This document shows positions 17,503-26,541 of a stretch of DNA of 57,730 nucleotides, one piece after another (positions within the stretch are counted from its first letter, which is position 1; each line of letters opens with the position of its first letter). Source of the DNA: Acetobacter sp. CAG:977 (GTDB lineage: Bacteria; Pseudomonadota; Alphaproteobacteria; CAAGCB01; CAG-977); assembly GCA_000434295.1 (NCBI GenBank), contig HF994911.1, positions 1-57,730 of the forward strand. Reading direction: 5' to 3'. A model generated the notes under the pieces. That model saw nothing but the letters and a program-made list of their open reading frames with translations, was not told the origin of the DNA and did not search any database. Made by a program: the position numbers and the translations under genes.

Positions 17503-18260
17503 CAGAGGCCTCCTTGTTCAAATCGCAAAGCATTTCGAGTAACGATTTCTTTCAGTTCATTTTCGTTAATTTCTTTTATAGCGGCGATTTTTCGGATAAT
17601 CAAAGGCAGATTTTCGGGAAGGTTCCTTTCGCAATCGGGATTAAACCTGCAATCAGCGGGCGGCATCATGTCGGGGGCGTCCGTTTCCACGGTTAACCGA
17701 TCTAACGGAACGGCTTTAATTAGCTTGTGCGCTTTTGCCCTGTCGGGATAGGTACTCGCACCCGAAAAAGAAAAATAGGCACCGCGTTCGGTTAAAAAAG
17801 GAATTTCCGAAACCGATCCAGAAAAACCGTGAATCAAAATTGTCGGGGGCAACGGAAGCTTTTTTAATAAAGGGCAAAGCGTATTAAAGGCTTTGACACA
17901 ATGAACGGCACAAGGTCTTTTGAAACGGGCTGCCGTTTCCAGCTGTTCTTTAAAAACCTTTTCCTGAAACGGATTCGGATGAAGCGCGTCCAGTCCGATT
18001 TCGCCGATTTTTGCGTTTTCGTTTGCGGTTAAAAGCATTTCAAGACGTTTGTTGTCATGCAAAGGCGCAAATTTCGGATGCGTGCCCAAAAAAGGGACGA
18101 CATCTTTTTCAAAAAGAGAAATTTCCAACACGTCGTCCCAATCGTTCGGACTTGCCGAAGCGCAAAAGAATCGGTTAACGCCGCGTGCTCTGGCACGTTT
18201 TAAAACGTCGGCGCATTCGCTTTTAAAAAAAGAAAGATGAAGATGAGCGTCCGTTGTCAT
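17502..18260 (-). CDS. TatD-family metal-dependent hydrolase
   Basis: A 252-residue TIM-barrel hydrolase. Metal ligands are visible in the DAHLHLS start (Asp4, His6, His8), GEIGLD, AVHC, ILIHGFSG and VETDAPDMMP. Members act as 3'-5' DNA or RNA exonucleases or D-aminoacyl-tRNA deacylases in the cytoplasm; which one is not decided here. The gene is the first of a two-gene run with tcdA, joined by a one-base overlap. It is divergent from the small secreted-protein genes at 18346. Confidence 0.88.
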   Translation of the reverse strand: MTTDAHLHLSFFKSECADVLKRARARGVNRFFCASASPNDWDDVLEISLFEKDVVPFLGTHPKFAPLHDNKRLEMLLTANENAKIGEIGLDALHPNPFQEKVFKEQLETAARFKRPCAVHCVKAFNTLCPLLKKLPLPPTILIHGFSGSVSEIPFLTERGAYFSFSGASTYPDRAKAHKLIKAVPLDRLTVETDAPDMMPPADCRFNPDCERNLPENLPLIIRKIAAIKEINENELKEIVTRNALRFEQGGL

Positions 18261-18345
18261 TTTAAATTTTTTTTGACCTGAATGAAAATATCCATATAAC
18301 TTTAAATGAACGGCTTGTCCGATAAAATATGTTTTGCAGGAAAAA

Positions 18346-18711
18346 ATGAAAATACTGCTTTTTTTGATATTTTGCTTGCTTCCGATGAGGGCTTTTGCGC
18401 AAGAAACGCCCCCTGTGTGCGAGGGGCAATATTTGCACGTTTCCTCTTACGGTCAATGGCAACGGGAAGAGAATGCATGGGTGTTGCCGTTTCAATGTTC
18501 GGACGGGACAGAGGCTTCGGTCGTCGTTAGTCTTTCCGAACTTCCCCTTGTCGGCGAAGCGGTTTATTCCGTTGTGTCCGCAAAAACTGAAGAAAACCCG
18601 TTCAGAAGGTTCACGGTTCCGTGTACGGCCATGCTGAAATATTGTAATTACTTGACGTTACAGGAATATTTCGGAACGCAGGAAACGTTTTATCAGCAAG
18701 CTTATCCGTAA
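18346..18711 (+). CDS. Small secreted four-cysteine protein, copy 1
   Basis: A 121-residue protein with a Sec signal peptide (MKILLFLIFCLLPMRAFAQE, cleavage after AFA). The mature part has four cysteines in the order C ... GQW ... W-x-L-P-F-x-C ... PC ... KYC. The next gene encodes the same pattern, so the two are tandem paralogues. ATG 18346 has CAGGAA a few bases upstream and gives a well-formed signal peptide. I do not recognise the family; it is probably periplasmic, with two disulfides. Confidence 0.65.
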   Translation: MKILLFLIFCLLPMRAFAQETPPVCEGQYLHVSSYGQWQREENAWVLPFQCSDGTEASVVVSLSELPLVGEAVYSVVSAKTEENPFRRFTVPCTAMLKYCNYLTLQEYFGTQETFYQQAYP

Positions 18712-18721
18712 GGAGAATTTT

Positions 18722-19123
18722 ATGAACGCATTGTTATTTTTATTTTTTTGTATTTTTTTCCCTTTTTCGGTTCAGGCGTTGCCTCGTTGCGATGCGGAAG
18801 AGGTCGGTGCCGCTTTTTTGGGAAGCTGGCGCAAAATTGAAGGCGTTTGGGAAATGAATTTTACTTGTCCTGTCGGAGAAAAAGGCAAAATTCTCATTGA
18901 AACGATCGACAACATACAGTCTGACGAAGGCATTTTTTATGTAACGGACGCCAACGGAAACAGAGAAGGCGAAGATTTTTATAATGATGCCTGCGAAGCC
19001 GTCAGAGATTACTGTTCGACCTCGACGACCGAAGAAGCCGAACCGGAGGATATGACGGACGGCGGCGAAGAAGGGGATTCTTTTGAAGCGCCGCCTCTTG
19101 CGACGGAAGAGGAAGAATTTTAA
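18722..19123 (+). CDS. Small secreted four-cysteine protein, copy 2
   Basis: A 133-residue protein with a hydrophobic signal peptide ending near VQAL. Its mature part repeats the plan of copy 1: Cys, then GSW ... VWEMNFTC, then DAC ... DYC. It differs by a very acidic tail of about 35 residues (Glu/Asp-rich). The gap to copy 1 is 10 bases and AAGGAG lies before its ATG, so the two form an operon. Its last four bases overlap the convergent mpg gene. Function unknown. Confidence 0.65.
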   Translation: MNALLFLFFCIFFPFSVQALPRCDAEEVGAAFLGSWRKIEGVWEMNFTCPVGEKGKILIETIDNIQSDEGIFYVTDANGNREGEDFYNDACEAVRDYCSTSTTEEAEPEDMTDGGEEGDSFEAPPLATEEEEF

Positions 19124-19620
19124 ACCGTAAATCTCCACAATCTGTCTTTTGCGGCTGAAATTCCGATGCGCGGCGTTTTTTGAATACGGAAAGACAGCCC
19201 CGTATCAATGACAAAGAACTCATTATTCGTTATCAGGTCGATGCCGTTGTGTTCTTTTGTAATGCCTAAAAATCGGCACAGCTTTCCCGGACCGTTAAGC
19301 TTTTTATCATCGACGCCGTTTATCATAACGCTGCGGATTAAAACGGCGGCGGGAAAGTTTTCACGCTCCGTTACGAAATTCAGGCAGTAATACATTCCGT
19401 AAATTAAATAGACGTATGTTAATCCCGCTTTTTCATACATAACGGCGTTTCTTTTTGTTTTTCCGCAAGCGGCGTGGCAAGCGGGATCTTCTTCACCGAT
19501 ATAGGCTTCCGTTTCCGTAATGACGGCGCGAACATCATGGAAGACAAGTGTTTTTCCGATTAAATCTTCGGCGACGTCCAATGTGGGGCGTTCAAAGAAA
19601 TCGCGTTTTAAACGTTGCAT
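19120..19620 (-). CDS. mpg: 3-methyladenine DNA glycosylase (AAG/MPG family)
   Basis: A 166-residue base-excision repair enzyme that removes alkylated purines. RDFFERPTLDVAEDLIGKTL, the ITETEAYIGEEDPACHA active-site segment (Glu/Tyr/His), LTYVYLIYGMYYCLN and the GPGKLCRFLGI segment follow the family order. The ATG at 19620 is chosen because GAGAAAG stands before it and the homology begins at once; the reading frame continues 63 bases further upstream without a ribosome site. At 166 residues it is a little shorter than usual (180-200) but all motifs are present. It is divergent from the pseudouridine synthase gene. Confidence 0.9.
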   Translation of the reverse strand: MQRLKRDFFERPTLDVAEDLIGKTLVFHDVRAVITETEAYIGEEDPACHAACGKTKRNAVMYEKAGLTYVYLIYGMYYCLNFVTERENFPAAVLIRSVMINGVDDKKLNGPGKLCRFLGITKEHNGIDLITNNEFFVIDTGLSFRIQKTPRIGISAAKDRLWRFTV

Positions 19621-19659
19621 TTGCTTTCTCGAAATAATTAAATATTTTTGTTTTAGTGT

Positions 19660-20226
19660 ATGAAGAAGAGCAAGATGTTTCAATATATCGCATTTAACAA
19701 GCCGTACGGTGTATTAAGCCAATTTACGTCCGAAGGCGGGCATAAAAGCCTTGAAGAATTCGGTTTCCCGAAAGACGTTTATCCGGCAGGCCGTTTGGAT
19801 CACGACAGCGAAGGATTATTGCTGTTAACGAATGACGGTGTTTTTATAAAAAAATTGCTTTCTCCGTCTTTCGGACATCCCAGAACGTATTATGCTCAGG
19901 TCGACGGCGACATAACGTCACAGGCTTTATCAAAGCTTGAAAAAGGCGTTGTCATCGGCGGCTATAAAACAAAACCGTGTCGCGCGGAAAAAATAGAAGA
20001 GCCGCCTTTTTGGGAAAGAACCCCTCCGATACGCTATCGCAAAGACATTCCGACGTCTTGGATATCATTGACATTGACGGAAGGAAAGAACAGACAGGTT
20101 CGGCGAATGACGGCGTCCGTCGGTTTTCCGACGCTGCGATTGGTTCGTGTTTCCATCGGCAAATTGAAATTGGGGGATTTGCCTTGCGGTTCGTGGAAAC
20201 GCGTAAAGAAATCTGATATTCTTTAA
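19660..20226 (+). CDS. RluE-like 23S rRNA pseudouridine synthase
   Basis: A 188-residue RsuA/RluB/E/F-family enzyme without an S4 domain, which fits RluE. It opens with IAFNKPYGVLSQF, carries the catalytic Asp in GRLDHDSEGLLLL, and ends with the GKNRQVRRMTASVGFPTLRL motif. RluE acts at U2457 of 23S rRNA in E. coli; the site here is inferred. The start may be 19660 or the ATG at 19675, which has AAGAAGAG before it. A sensor kinase gene follows after 37 bases. Confidence 0.88.
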   Translation: MKKSKMFQYIAFNKPYGVLSQFTSEGGHKSLEEFGFPKDVYPAGRLDHDSEGLLLLTNDGVFIKKLLSPSFGHPRTYYAQVDGDITSQALSKLEKGVVIGGYKTKPCRAEKIEEPPFWERTPPIRYRKDIPTSWISLTLTEGKNRQVRRMTASVGFPTLRLVRVSIGKLKLGDLPCGSWKRVKKSDIL

Positions 20227-20263
20227 ACGGCGGGAAAGATTTGTTGCAAAAGGCAAAAAGCAT

Positions 20264-21964
20264 ATGAAACAAAAGTTTTTTTTAAGTTTGAACGTCAAAA
20301 TATTGTTAATCATGCTTTTTGTTTTTGCCGGCATGTCCGCTTTGTTTTTGTCTGTTTTTATGACGAGTTATGTCGATCAGATCGAGCGCGAAGTCGCGTT
20401 AAGCCGCAAAAAAGCGGAACGCATTTGGGAAATGTTTGAAGAAAACAACTGGTTGCGCCAAAATCTGAAAGAGGAATACCTTACAAACATTCAACACATT
20501 GTATCATCAGAAACTCCCGAAACGATAACATCTCAAGCAGATACGCCGCCGTGGATGAACGCTGAAGACCGTTTTTTTCAAATGCGCGGAGATTTGATTC
20601 AGGATTTAAAAGGCGTCCGCGAACGCGATGAGAAGATGGACACGCTGGGGTATGTCGTTTTTTTATCGTTGTTTTTGGTAATTTCCGCGTTGCTGGTTTT
20701 ATGGATAGTCATGCGCCGTTGGATACTTTCTCCGGTAGAAGAGCTTTTGAAGGCGACCAACGAAATATCACAAGGGAATTTAAAAGCGCGTATTTTGCAA
20801 AAAGCCAAGCATTCCAAACAGGACGAGCTTGATCTTTTAGCCAGCGATTTTAACAAGATGGCGGAAAATATCGAAGATTCCGTCGAGAAAATTGAAAGGA
20901 GCCGCGCTTTTTTACAAAAGCTGATAGATACAATTCCCGACGGCGTCAGAGTCATTGATGAGAACTTTAATATTGTTTTGGTCAATGAGGCTTATGCGAC
21001 TCTTCATGCTTCCATGGCACCATTGTTAAGCAAAAAATGCTATGCCGTAACGCTCGGTTCAGATCATCCGTGCGCTTCGGGTGATAATCCGTGTCCGTTT
21101 TTAATGCTGAAAAACAAGGATTTTTCTCCCATAAAAGTGATACAGAGATACATAGACGACGCCGGCAAAGAAAAATACGCGGAAGTTTCGTGCGCGGTAT
21201 TGTCTTTTTCTCCTGATGCAGACAAAGATGTTCGCCTGATTGTTGAAGTTTTTCGTTCGCTGGAACGTGACATAGTTTTTTCCCATCAACAAAAGCTGTC
21301 TTCTCTCGGCATGTTGGCCAGCAGTGTCGCTCATGAAATGCGCAATCCGTTGGGATCGGTGCGTTTAATTTTGGAAAACATCATGGACAAAGCGGAAACA
21401 AAGCCGTTACCGCCTCAGGAATTGAAGCGTTATTTGGGGTTGATTCATGAACAGATGACGTTTTGCATAGATGTTACGTCCCGTTTGCTAAAAATGTCCA
21501 GAAATACGGAAGACGTACGATCGCCGACGGATTGGAACGAAGTTGTTTGCGAAACGTCGGCACTGTTGGAATATGAAGCTAAAAAAAGAGGAATTGAAGT
21601 CAGGATTCTGACATCATCCGTACCTGCGGTCATAGAGGCGTCTGATTCTGAATTGCGCATGGCGACGGTGAACGTGATGCAGAATGCGTTTCATGCGATG
21701 AAGGACGGCGGCGTATTAGAGATTTCCGTTATTGCAAGCGATGAGGTGATTTCGGTTTCATTTAAAGACTGCGGATGCGGTATTTCTGCGGAGCATCTGC
21801 ATCATATATTTGAGCCGTTTTTTTCGAAAAGTTCTGATGCAGACGGGACCGGTCTCGGGCTTGTCATCACAAAGAACGTTATTGAAAAATTCGGCGGAGA
21901 AATATCCGTTGAGAGCACAGTCGGCGCGGGGACGACATTTACGTTTTTGTTTCGAAAACAGTAA
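20264..21964 (+). CDS. Membrane sensor histidine kinase (orphan)
   Basis: A 566-residue inner-membrane kinase. A first membrane helix (about residues 9-31) and a second (about 127-150) bracket a roughly 95-residue periplasmic sensor. A HAMP linker follows, then a PAS-like domain (about 225-345) with the cysteine cluster KKCYAVTLGSDHPCASGDNPCP, then HisKA with SSVAHEMRNPLGSVR (phospho-accepting His357), and a C-terminal ATPase domain with an N box near NVMQNAFHAM, DCGCGIS and GTGLGLVITKNVI. The layout resembles NtrB/NtrY/ZraS-type kinases. No response regulator gene lies within the window, so the partner is elsewhere. A bidirectional terminator follows. Confidence 0.9.
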   Translation: MKQKFFLSLNVKILLIMLFVFAGMSALFLSVFMTSYVDQIEREVALSRKKAERIWEMFEENNWLRQNLKEEYLTNIQHIVSSETPETITSQADTPPWMNAEDRFFQMRGDLIQDLKGVRERDEKMDTLGYVVFLSLFLVISALLVLWIVMRRWILSPVEELLKATNEISQGNLKARILQKAKHSKQDELDLLASDFNKMAENIEDSVEKIERSRAFLQKLIDTIPDGVRVIDENFNIVLVNEAYATLHASMAPLLSKKCYAVTLGSDHPCASGDNPCPFLMLKNKDFSPIKVIQRYIDDAGKEKYAEVSCAVLSFSPDADKDVRLIVEVFRSLERDIVFSHQQKLSSLGMLASSVAHEMRNPLGSVRLILENIMDKAETKPLPPQELKRYLGLIHEQMTFCIDVTSRLLKMSRNTEDVRSPTDWNEVVCETSALLEYEAKKRGIEVRILTSSVPAVIEASDSELRMATVNVMQNAFHAMKDGGVLEISVIASDEVISVSFKDCGCGISAEHLHHIFEPFFSKSSDADGTGLGLVITKNVIEKFGGEISVESTVGAGTTFTFLFRKQ

Positions 21965-21965
21965 T

Positions 21966-21997
21966 AAAAAACCTCCCGTTAAAGGGAGATTTTTTAA
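21966..21997. terminator. Bidirectional terminator between the sensor kinase and tRNA-Leu
   Basis: CTCCC and GGGAG pair around GTTAAA, with A residues to the left and T residues to the right, so both the kinase transcript and the opposing tRNA transcript can end here. Confidence 0.8.
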
Positions 21998-22084
21998 TGG
22001 TGCCCCTGGCCGGAATCGAACCAGCACGTCCGTAAGGACAACAGATTTTGAGTCTGCCGCGTCTACCAGTTCCGCCACAAGGGC
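21998..22084 (-). tRNA. tRNA-Leu (anticodon CAA)
   Basis: An 87-base class II tRNA on the minus strand. The acceptor 5' GCCCTTG pairs with CAGGGGC before ACCA, the T loop reads GGTTCGATTCC, and the variable arm is long as expected for leucine. The anticodon loop CTCAAAA (plus-strand positions 22046-22052) gives CAA, decoding UUG. The CCA end is encoded. Confidence 0.96.
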
Positions 22085-22171
22085 ACTCAAAACAAAAGCG
22101 AATATACTTCTTTTTTTGATGCTGTCAATATCTTTTTTTAAGTTTTTTTTCAAAGATACGCAAAGGAATAA

Positions 22172-22208
22172 AAAGAAAGCCGCTTTATCGGTTAAGCGGC
22201 TTTCTTTA
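22172..22208 (-). terminator. Terminator after parE
   Basis: A long hairpin, aaagaaagccgctt against aagcggctttcttt around TATCGGTT, placed directly after the parE stop. On the minus strand the second arm runs into a T-rich stretch. Confidence 0.85.
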
Positions 22209-22213
22209 CAAAA

Positions 22214-24205
22214 TCAAATATCCAAATCGTCAACGAATTTGGCATGTTCCTGAATGTACTGGAATCGTAATTCCGGATGAGAACCCATCAATTGTTCCAC
22301 CAAATCTTCCGTAGCCTGACATTCATGCTGTTCTTCCTCGTTTCTCGGATCGGGCAGACAAACGCGCAACAGCAAACGTTTTTCGGGTGCCATCGTGGTT
22401 TCTTTTAATTGAGACGGCGGCATTTCTCCCAAACCTTTAAATCGGCTGATTTCGATTTTTGAGGAGTTTTTGAATTTTTGTTTGATAATGCGATCCTTGT
22501 CCGCATCGTCAACGGCATAAAGAACCTGATTGCCGTAAGCCAGCCGGTATAACGGAGGCACGGCTAAATAAAGATGGCCTTTTTGAATCAGCTTCGGCAT
22601 TTCGCGATAAAAGAACGTCATCAGCAAAGACGCAATATGGGCACCGTCGACGTCAGCATCCGTCATGATAATGATTTTGTCATACCTCAGGGCGGATTCG
22701 TCAAAGTTTTCTTTACGCCCGCAACCCAAAGCTTCGGTAATGCTTTTAATTTCTTCATTTGCCATGATTTTATCGGTCGAAGCGCTGGCAACGTTCAATA
22801 TTTTACCTCGGATGGGCAAAATAGCCTGAGTTTCGCGATTTCTGGCTTGTTTTGCCGAACCTCCTGCCGAATCGCCTTCGACGATAAAGATTTCCGTTCC
22901 CGAAGCAGAAGATCGTGAACAATCGGACAGTTTTCCGGGCAAACGCAGACGTTTCGTCGCGGAAGCGCGGGCTGTTTCCGTCTGTTTTTTCTTTCTTTTG
23001 CGTTCTTCGGAACGTTCCAGAATATAATTCAAGAGGGCAGTCGCATTTTTTGTGTCGGCGGACAGCCAATGGTCAAATCTGTCTTTGACGGCGCTGTCAA
23101 CCAATCGCGTTGCTTCGACGGAAGCCAGTTTTTCTTTGGTTTGTCCTTGGAAGAGGGGATTTTTAATAAACAAAGACAACATAATGCCGGCGCATCCGAT
23201 CACATCGTCGGCGGTAATATCGCTGCTTTTACGGTTTCCCAGCATTTCGGCATATCCGCGCAGGCTGCGGGTCAAAGCTGTTTTTAATCCCGCTTCGTGC
23301 GTGCCGCCCAAGGGAGTAACAATCGTGTTGCAGTAAGAACTGAAGAACCCTTCTTCGCCGTCATCGAACCAAGTAATTGCCCATTCGACGCGACCTTGAC
23401 CGTTGGGCAGGGTAGCCTGTCCGGCGAACGGGCGCGGCGTTACGCAAGGCGTATCTTTGATTCGGTATTTTAAAAAGTCTTCCAATCCGTTGGGAAATTT
23501 TAAAACTTCTTCGGCAGGAGTCGGATCATCCGGAGCAATCAGAACCGGATCGCATTTCCATCTGACTTCGACTCCTCTGAACAAGAAAGCTTTTGATCTT
23601 GCCATGCGGTACAGGGCATTGGGTCGGAATTTGATGCGTTCGCCGAAAATTTCGGTATCGGGTTTAAAAATGACGGTTGTTCCGCGTTTGTTTGCGGTCG
23701 TGCCGACTTTCTCCAATTTTGTAAGGGGGATGCCTCGTGAATATTTTTGCCGCCATACGCATTTGTCGCGGGCGACCTCAACGGTCATTTCCGAAGACAA
23801 CGCATTCACGACCGAAGAACCGACACCGTGCAAGCCGCCAGACACTGAATAAGCTTTTCCGCCGAACTTTCCGCCGGAATGCAAAGACGTCATAATGACT
23901 TCCAAAGCTGATTTGTCGGGATATTTCGGATGCGGGTCAACGGGGATGCCGCGTCCGTTATCTTTAACGCGGACGCATCCGTCTGCGGTTAATTCCATTT
24001 CGATGACGGAAGCGTACCCTGCGACGGCTTCGTCCATGGCGTTATCCAGAATTTCGGCAGCCAAATGGTGATAAGCGGTTTCATCCGTGCCGCCGATGTA
24101 CATGCCGGGGCGGCGCCTGACGGGTTCAAGACCTTCCAAGACTTCAATATCTTTGGCAGAATATCCTGATGAATCGGCAGGAGGCATATTAAACAAATCA
24201 GACAT
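22214..24205 (-). CDS. parE: DNA topoisomerase IV subunit B
   Basis: A 663-residue type IIA topoisomerase ATPase subunit that works with ParC to decatenate chromosomes. The GHKL domain shows EILDNAMDEAVAGYA and GGLHGVGSSVVNALS; the Toprim domain shows IVEGDSAGGSAKQARNRETQ, LPIRGKILNV and DADVDGAHIASLL; FKGLGEMPPSQLKETTM favours ParE over GyrB, as do the length and the lack of a GyrB insertion. It follows a DUF2207 gene by 26 bases on the same strand and ends at a strong terminator. parC is not in the window. Confidence 0.94.
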   Translation of the reverse strand: MSDLFNMPPADSSGYSAKDIEVLEGLEPVRRRPGMYIGGTDETAYHHLAAEILDNAMDEAVAGYASVIEMELTADGCVRVKDNGRGIPVDPHPKYPDKSALEVIMTSLHSGGKFGGKAYSVSGGLHGVGSSVVNALSSEMTVEVARDKCVWRQKYSRGIPLTKLEKVGTTANKRGTTVIFKPDTEIFGERIKFRPNALYRMARSKAFLFRGVEVRWKCDPVLIAPDDPTPAEEVLKFPNGLEDFLKYRIKDTPCVTPRPFAGQATLPNGQGRVEWAITWFDDGEEGFFSSYCNTIVTPLGGTHEAGLKTALTRSLRGYAEMLGNRKSSDITADDVIGCAGIMLSLFIKNPLFQGQTKEKLASVEATRLVDSAVKDRFDHWLSADTKNATALLNYILERSEERKRKKKQTETARASATKRLRLPGKLSDCSRSSASGTEIFIVEGDSAGGSAKQARNRETQAILPIRGKILNVASASTDKIMANEEIKSITEALGCGRKENFDESALRYDKIIIMTDADVDGAHIASLLMTFFYREMPKLIQKGHLYLAVPPLYRLAYGNQVLYAVDDADKDRIIKQKFKNSSKIEISRFKGLGEMPPSQLKETTMAPEKRLLLRVCLPDPRNEEEQHECQATEDLVEQLMGSHPELRFQYIQEHAKFVDDLDI

Positions 24206-24231
24206 GGCGACTTTGCTCTTTAGTTCACGGA

Positions 24232-26520
24232 TTATTTAAGGGGACGTTTCTTTAACCGCCGTTTTTTCGGAGTATCTCGAGCTTCATTCAAAGCAGGTTT
24301 CGGAAGGGCGTCATTGAAACATTTTTCGAGATTATCTGCAAAATTTTCATCAAAAGCAAGACTTCCGTTATACCAATCAGGTTTTAGGTCGTTTTTGTCT
24401 TCTGCGAATGCGGCAAAGCGTTGTGTCCACAGTTTTCCCAAATTGAACGCCAAAGCAAAGGGCAGATGTTTGGAATACAGGGATTTTATTTTTTGCGTGG
24501 CGTTTCTCATCGCCGTTAGCAAGGTATCGCTTTGATCCGACAGGTACAATTTGTATCCTTCCGTATTTTCAAGCACGGATTTTCCCAAAAGAGAAGGCGA
24601 TTTTAACAGCGAATAAAATACAGCGATGCAAATGACGGTACAGAACATCATGAATGCGGTAACGGCCGTTGTTTGCAGAGCATAGAAATAAAGCAGGAAA
24701 AATTCTGCGATCAAAAACGGAGCGGCGGCAATTCCCAGCAAAAGCAAAGAAGTCCAAGAGGCTTTTAAAGAGCATCCTTTTGCTTCGGCGTACATTGTCG
24801 AAAACAGAAAATAAGCCGGAATAATCAGCGCGACGCATCCCAAAGCCGTAAAGAATGTTGCCAAGCCGAACAAAGAAAGATAAGAAACGAAAATAACGGA
24901 TACGACAGCCATCAGAATACCGAACCAGAAATAAGACTGGTGCATTGTAACGAACTTTTGGTCGTATTCTTTTTTCAGGCTGCTTGATATTTTCTTTTGC
25001 AGACGTGTTAGCGCCAACGCATTGGCTTTGTTGAAATCGAACGAAGTCGCGTTTTTGGGGAACAGAGTCCGAGCGATTTTTTTCTCGACGGCGGACAAAG
25101 AAGTTTCATTATCGGTTGTTTTAATAGCTTGCGGAACGCCGTTTTCTGTTTCGCCCAATTTTAGAAAACCTTTTGATGCCATAGAGGTCAAGAGGATAAG
25201 CAACGCTTTTGAGTCTGTTTTTTTTGTCAGGGCGTAATACAGGACGCCGGGTGAAAAGTCGCCTTTTTGTACGGGTTTTGTTTTTTCTTTGCTGTCGTTT
25301 TGATTCTTTTTCAGGCTGAGCCACGTTGCGACATAGTACGACAATATGAACAGGAAAGCGATTGTGGCGGCGGCGGATGTTCCGTGTTCGGCAATAAACT
25401 TGTCCAAAGCGGACGCGGAGGGCAGAACGGTAGCCAGAGGATCCTGCCAGTTTGCAAAGATGGTCAAACCTTCGCCGTCGGCCAAGGGATAGGAAAGTGA
25501 AAAGGACAGGTTATTTTCTTCGTCGCGTTTGATTTTAAAGTTGCGGGAAGGATTAAAGGCATTCCCCGTTGCGGCGGACTGAGAGAGGACTTTTGCATCT
25601 TTGGGAAAGATCAAGACGGCGGCGGCTCTGGTAATGGGCATGGGCCAATGTTCGCCCGTTACGCTCCAGATCAGCTCTTTAAAAGAATTTTCCTGAGTAT
25701 CGCCTTGAAATTCGGCGATTTTATCGGGCATTAAGTATGTCAGAGTAAAGACATGATTCCCCGGTTCCAAAGGCGTATCGCTGTTGACGGCGACTTTGAC
25801 GCCGAACAAAGTCGGTAAGACTTTTGCTTCTGCCGGTTGTCCGTCGATAGAGGCATCCAATACGGTTATCAGGGTTCTGTGAATACGCCCCATTCGGTCG
25901 TTATGATATTTTGAAAAATAACGGTTTATGCCGTAAACGGGCTTTATATCGTTTTCTTCGACGATGCGTTGGATGGTTTCCGTTACGCCGATGGAATTGT
26001 CGCCGTATATTTCGATGCGGCTGAAAAAATACGGGATATGGGTTAAAAACGGCACTTCGACGATGGCATCGGGGGGAATGCTGACTTGCGTTTTCGGACC
26101 GTCAAAGTTCAATTCCATAAGGCGGAGAGTTTGTTGAGGCGGTGTTTGCTGATAATTTTCTTCCTGTTTGATTTTGGGATTGACGAATTTTTTTTGGAAG
26201 TTTTGTTGCGCATTTTTTTGCTGTTCGGCTTCGCGTTTAAACAGGCGCGCTTTTGCCCGTTCCAAAGTCCGTTCAATGAAATTGGAACTTTTTTTCTCTT
26301 CTTTCATTTGTTTCGGATGGTTTTGATTTCCGAAAAAGATCAGAGTACCCGTCGCAGGATACAATTCGTCCAGCGTCGGAGCCCGTTGTTCGTTTTCGCC
26401 TTTAAACGTTTTAAGAATGCTGTTCAGGTCGTCGCTGATATTGCCTTCTGCGGCGACGACGGGAAAAGTCCCCGAAATAAAGACAATTGCTAAAAAGAGA
26501 AGGAAAAAGTTTTTTTTCAT
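24232..26520 (-). CDS. DUF2207-domain membrane protein
   Basis: A 762-residue protein with a signal peptide (MKKNFFLLFLAIVFISGTFP, cleavage near VVAAEG). Residues about 60-150 are charged and Gln-rich, followed by a DUF2207-type extracytoplasmic region (about 165-375, with YGINRYFSKYHNDRMGRIHR and LEPGNHVFTLTYLMP). A membrane helix near 385-405, a cytoplasmic loop, and a cluster of four or so helices (about 545-665) complete it. The tail is strongly basic (KKRRLKKRP). DUF2207 proteins are widespread membrane proteins of unclear role. It lies between ridA and parE with gaps of 21 and 26 bases. Confidence 0.8.
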   Translation of the reverse strand: MKKNFFLLFLAIVFISGTFPVVAAEGNISDDLNSILKTFKGENEQRAPTLDELYPATGTLIFFGNQNHPKQMKEEKKSSNFIERTLERAKARLFKREAEQQKNAQQNFQKKFVNPKIKQEENYQQTPPQQTLRLMELNFDGPKTQVSIPPDAIVEVPFLTHIPYFFSRIEIYGDNSIGVTETIQRIVEENDIKPVYGINRYFSKYHNDRMGRIHRTLITVLDASIDGQPAEAKVLPTLFGVKVAVNSDTPLEPGNHVFTLTYLMPDKIAEFQGDTQENSFKELIWSVTGEHWPMPITRAAAVLIFPKDAKVLSQSAATGNAFNPSRNFKIKRDEENNLSFSLSYPLADGEGLTIFANWQDPLATVLPSASALDKFIAEHGTSAAATIAFLFILSYYVATWLSLKKNQNDSKEKTKPVQKGDFSPGVLYYALTKKTDSKALLILLTSMASKGFLKLGETENGVPQAIKTTDNETSLSAVEKKIARTLFPKNATSFDFNKANALALTRLQKKISSSLKKEYDQKFVTMHQSYFWFGILMAVVSVIFVSYLSLFGLATFFTALGCVALIIPAYFLFSTMYAEAKGCSLKASWTSLLLLGIAAAPFLIAEFFLLYFYALQTTAVTAFMMFCTVICIAVFYSLLKSPSLLGKSVLENTEGYKLYLSDQSDTLLTAMRNATQKIKSLYSKHLPFALAFNLGKLWTQRFAAFAEDKNDLKPDWYNGSLAFDENFADNLEKCFNDALPKPALNEARDTPKKRRLKKRPLK

Positions 26521-26541
26521 TACGGGCTCGGGCGGGATTGT

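Noticed and set aside
21810..22253. A 147-codon plus-strand open frame across the kinase end, tRNA-Leu and parE end
   Set aside because: It runs through a tRNA and two terminators and is in another frame of real genes on both sides.
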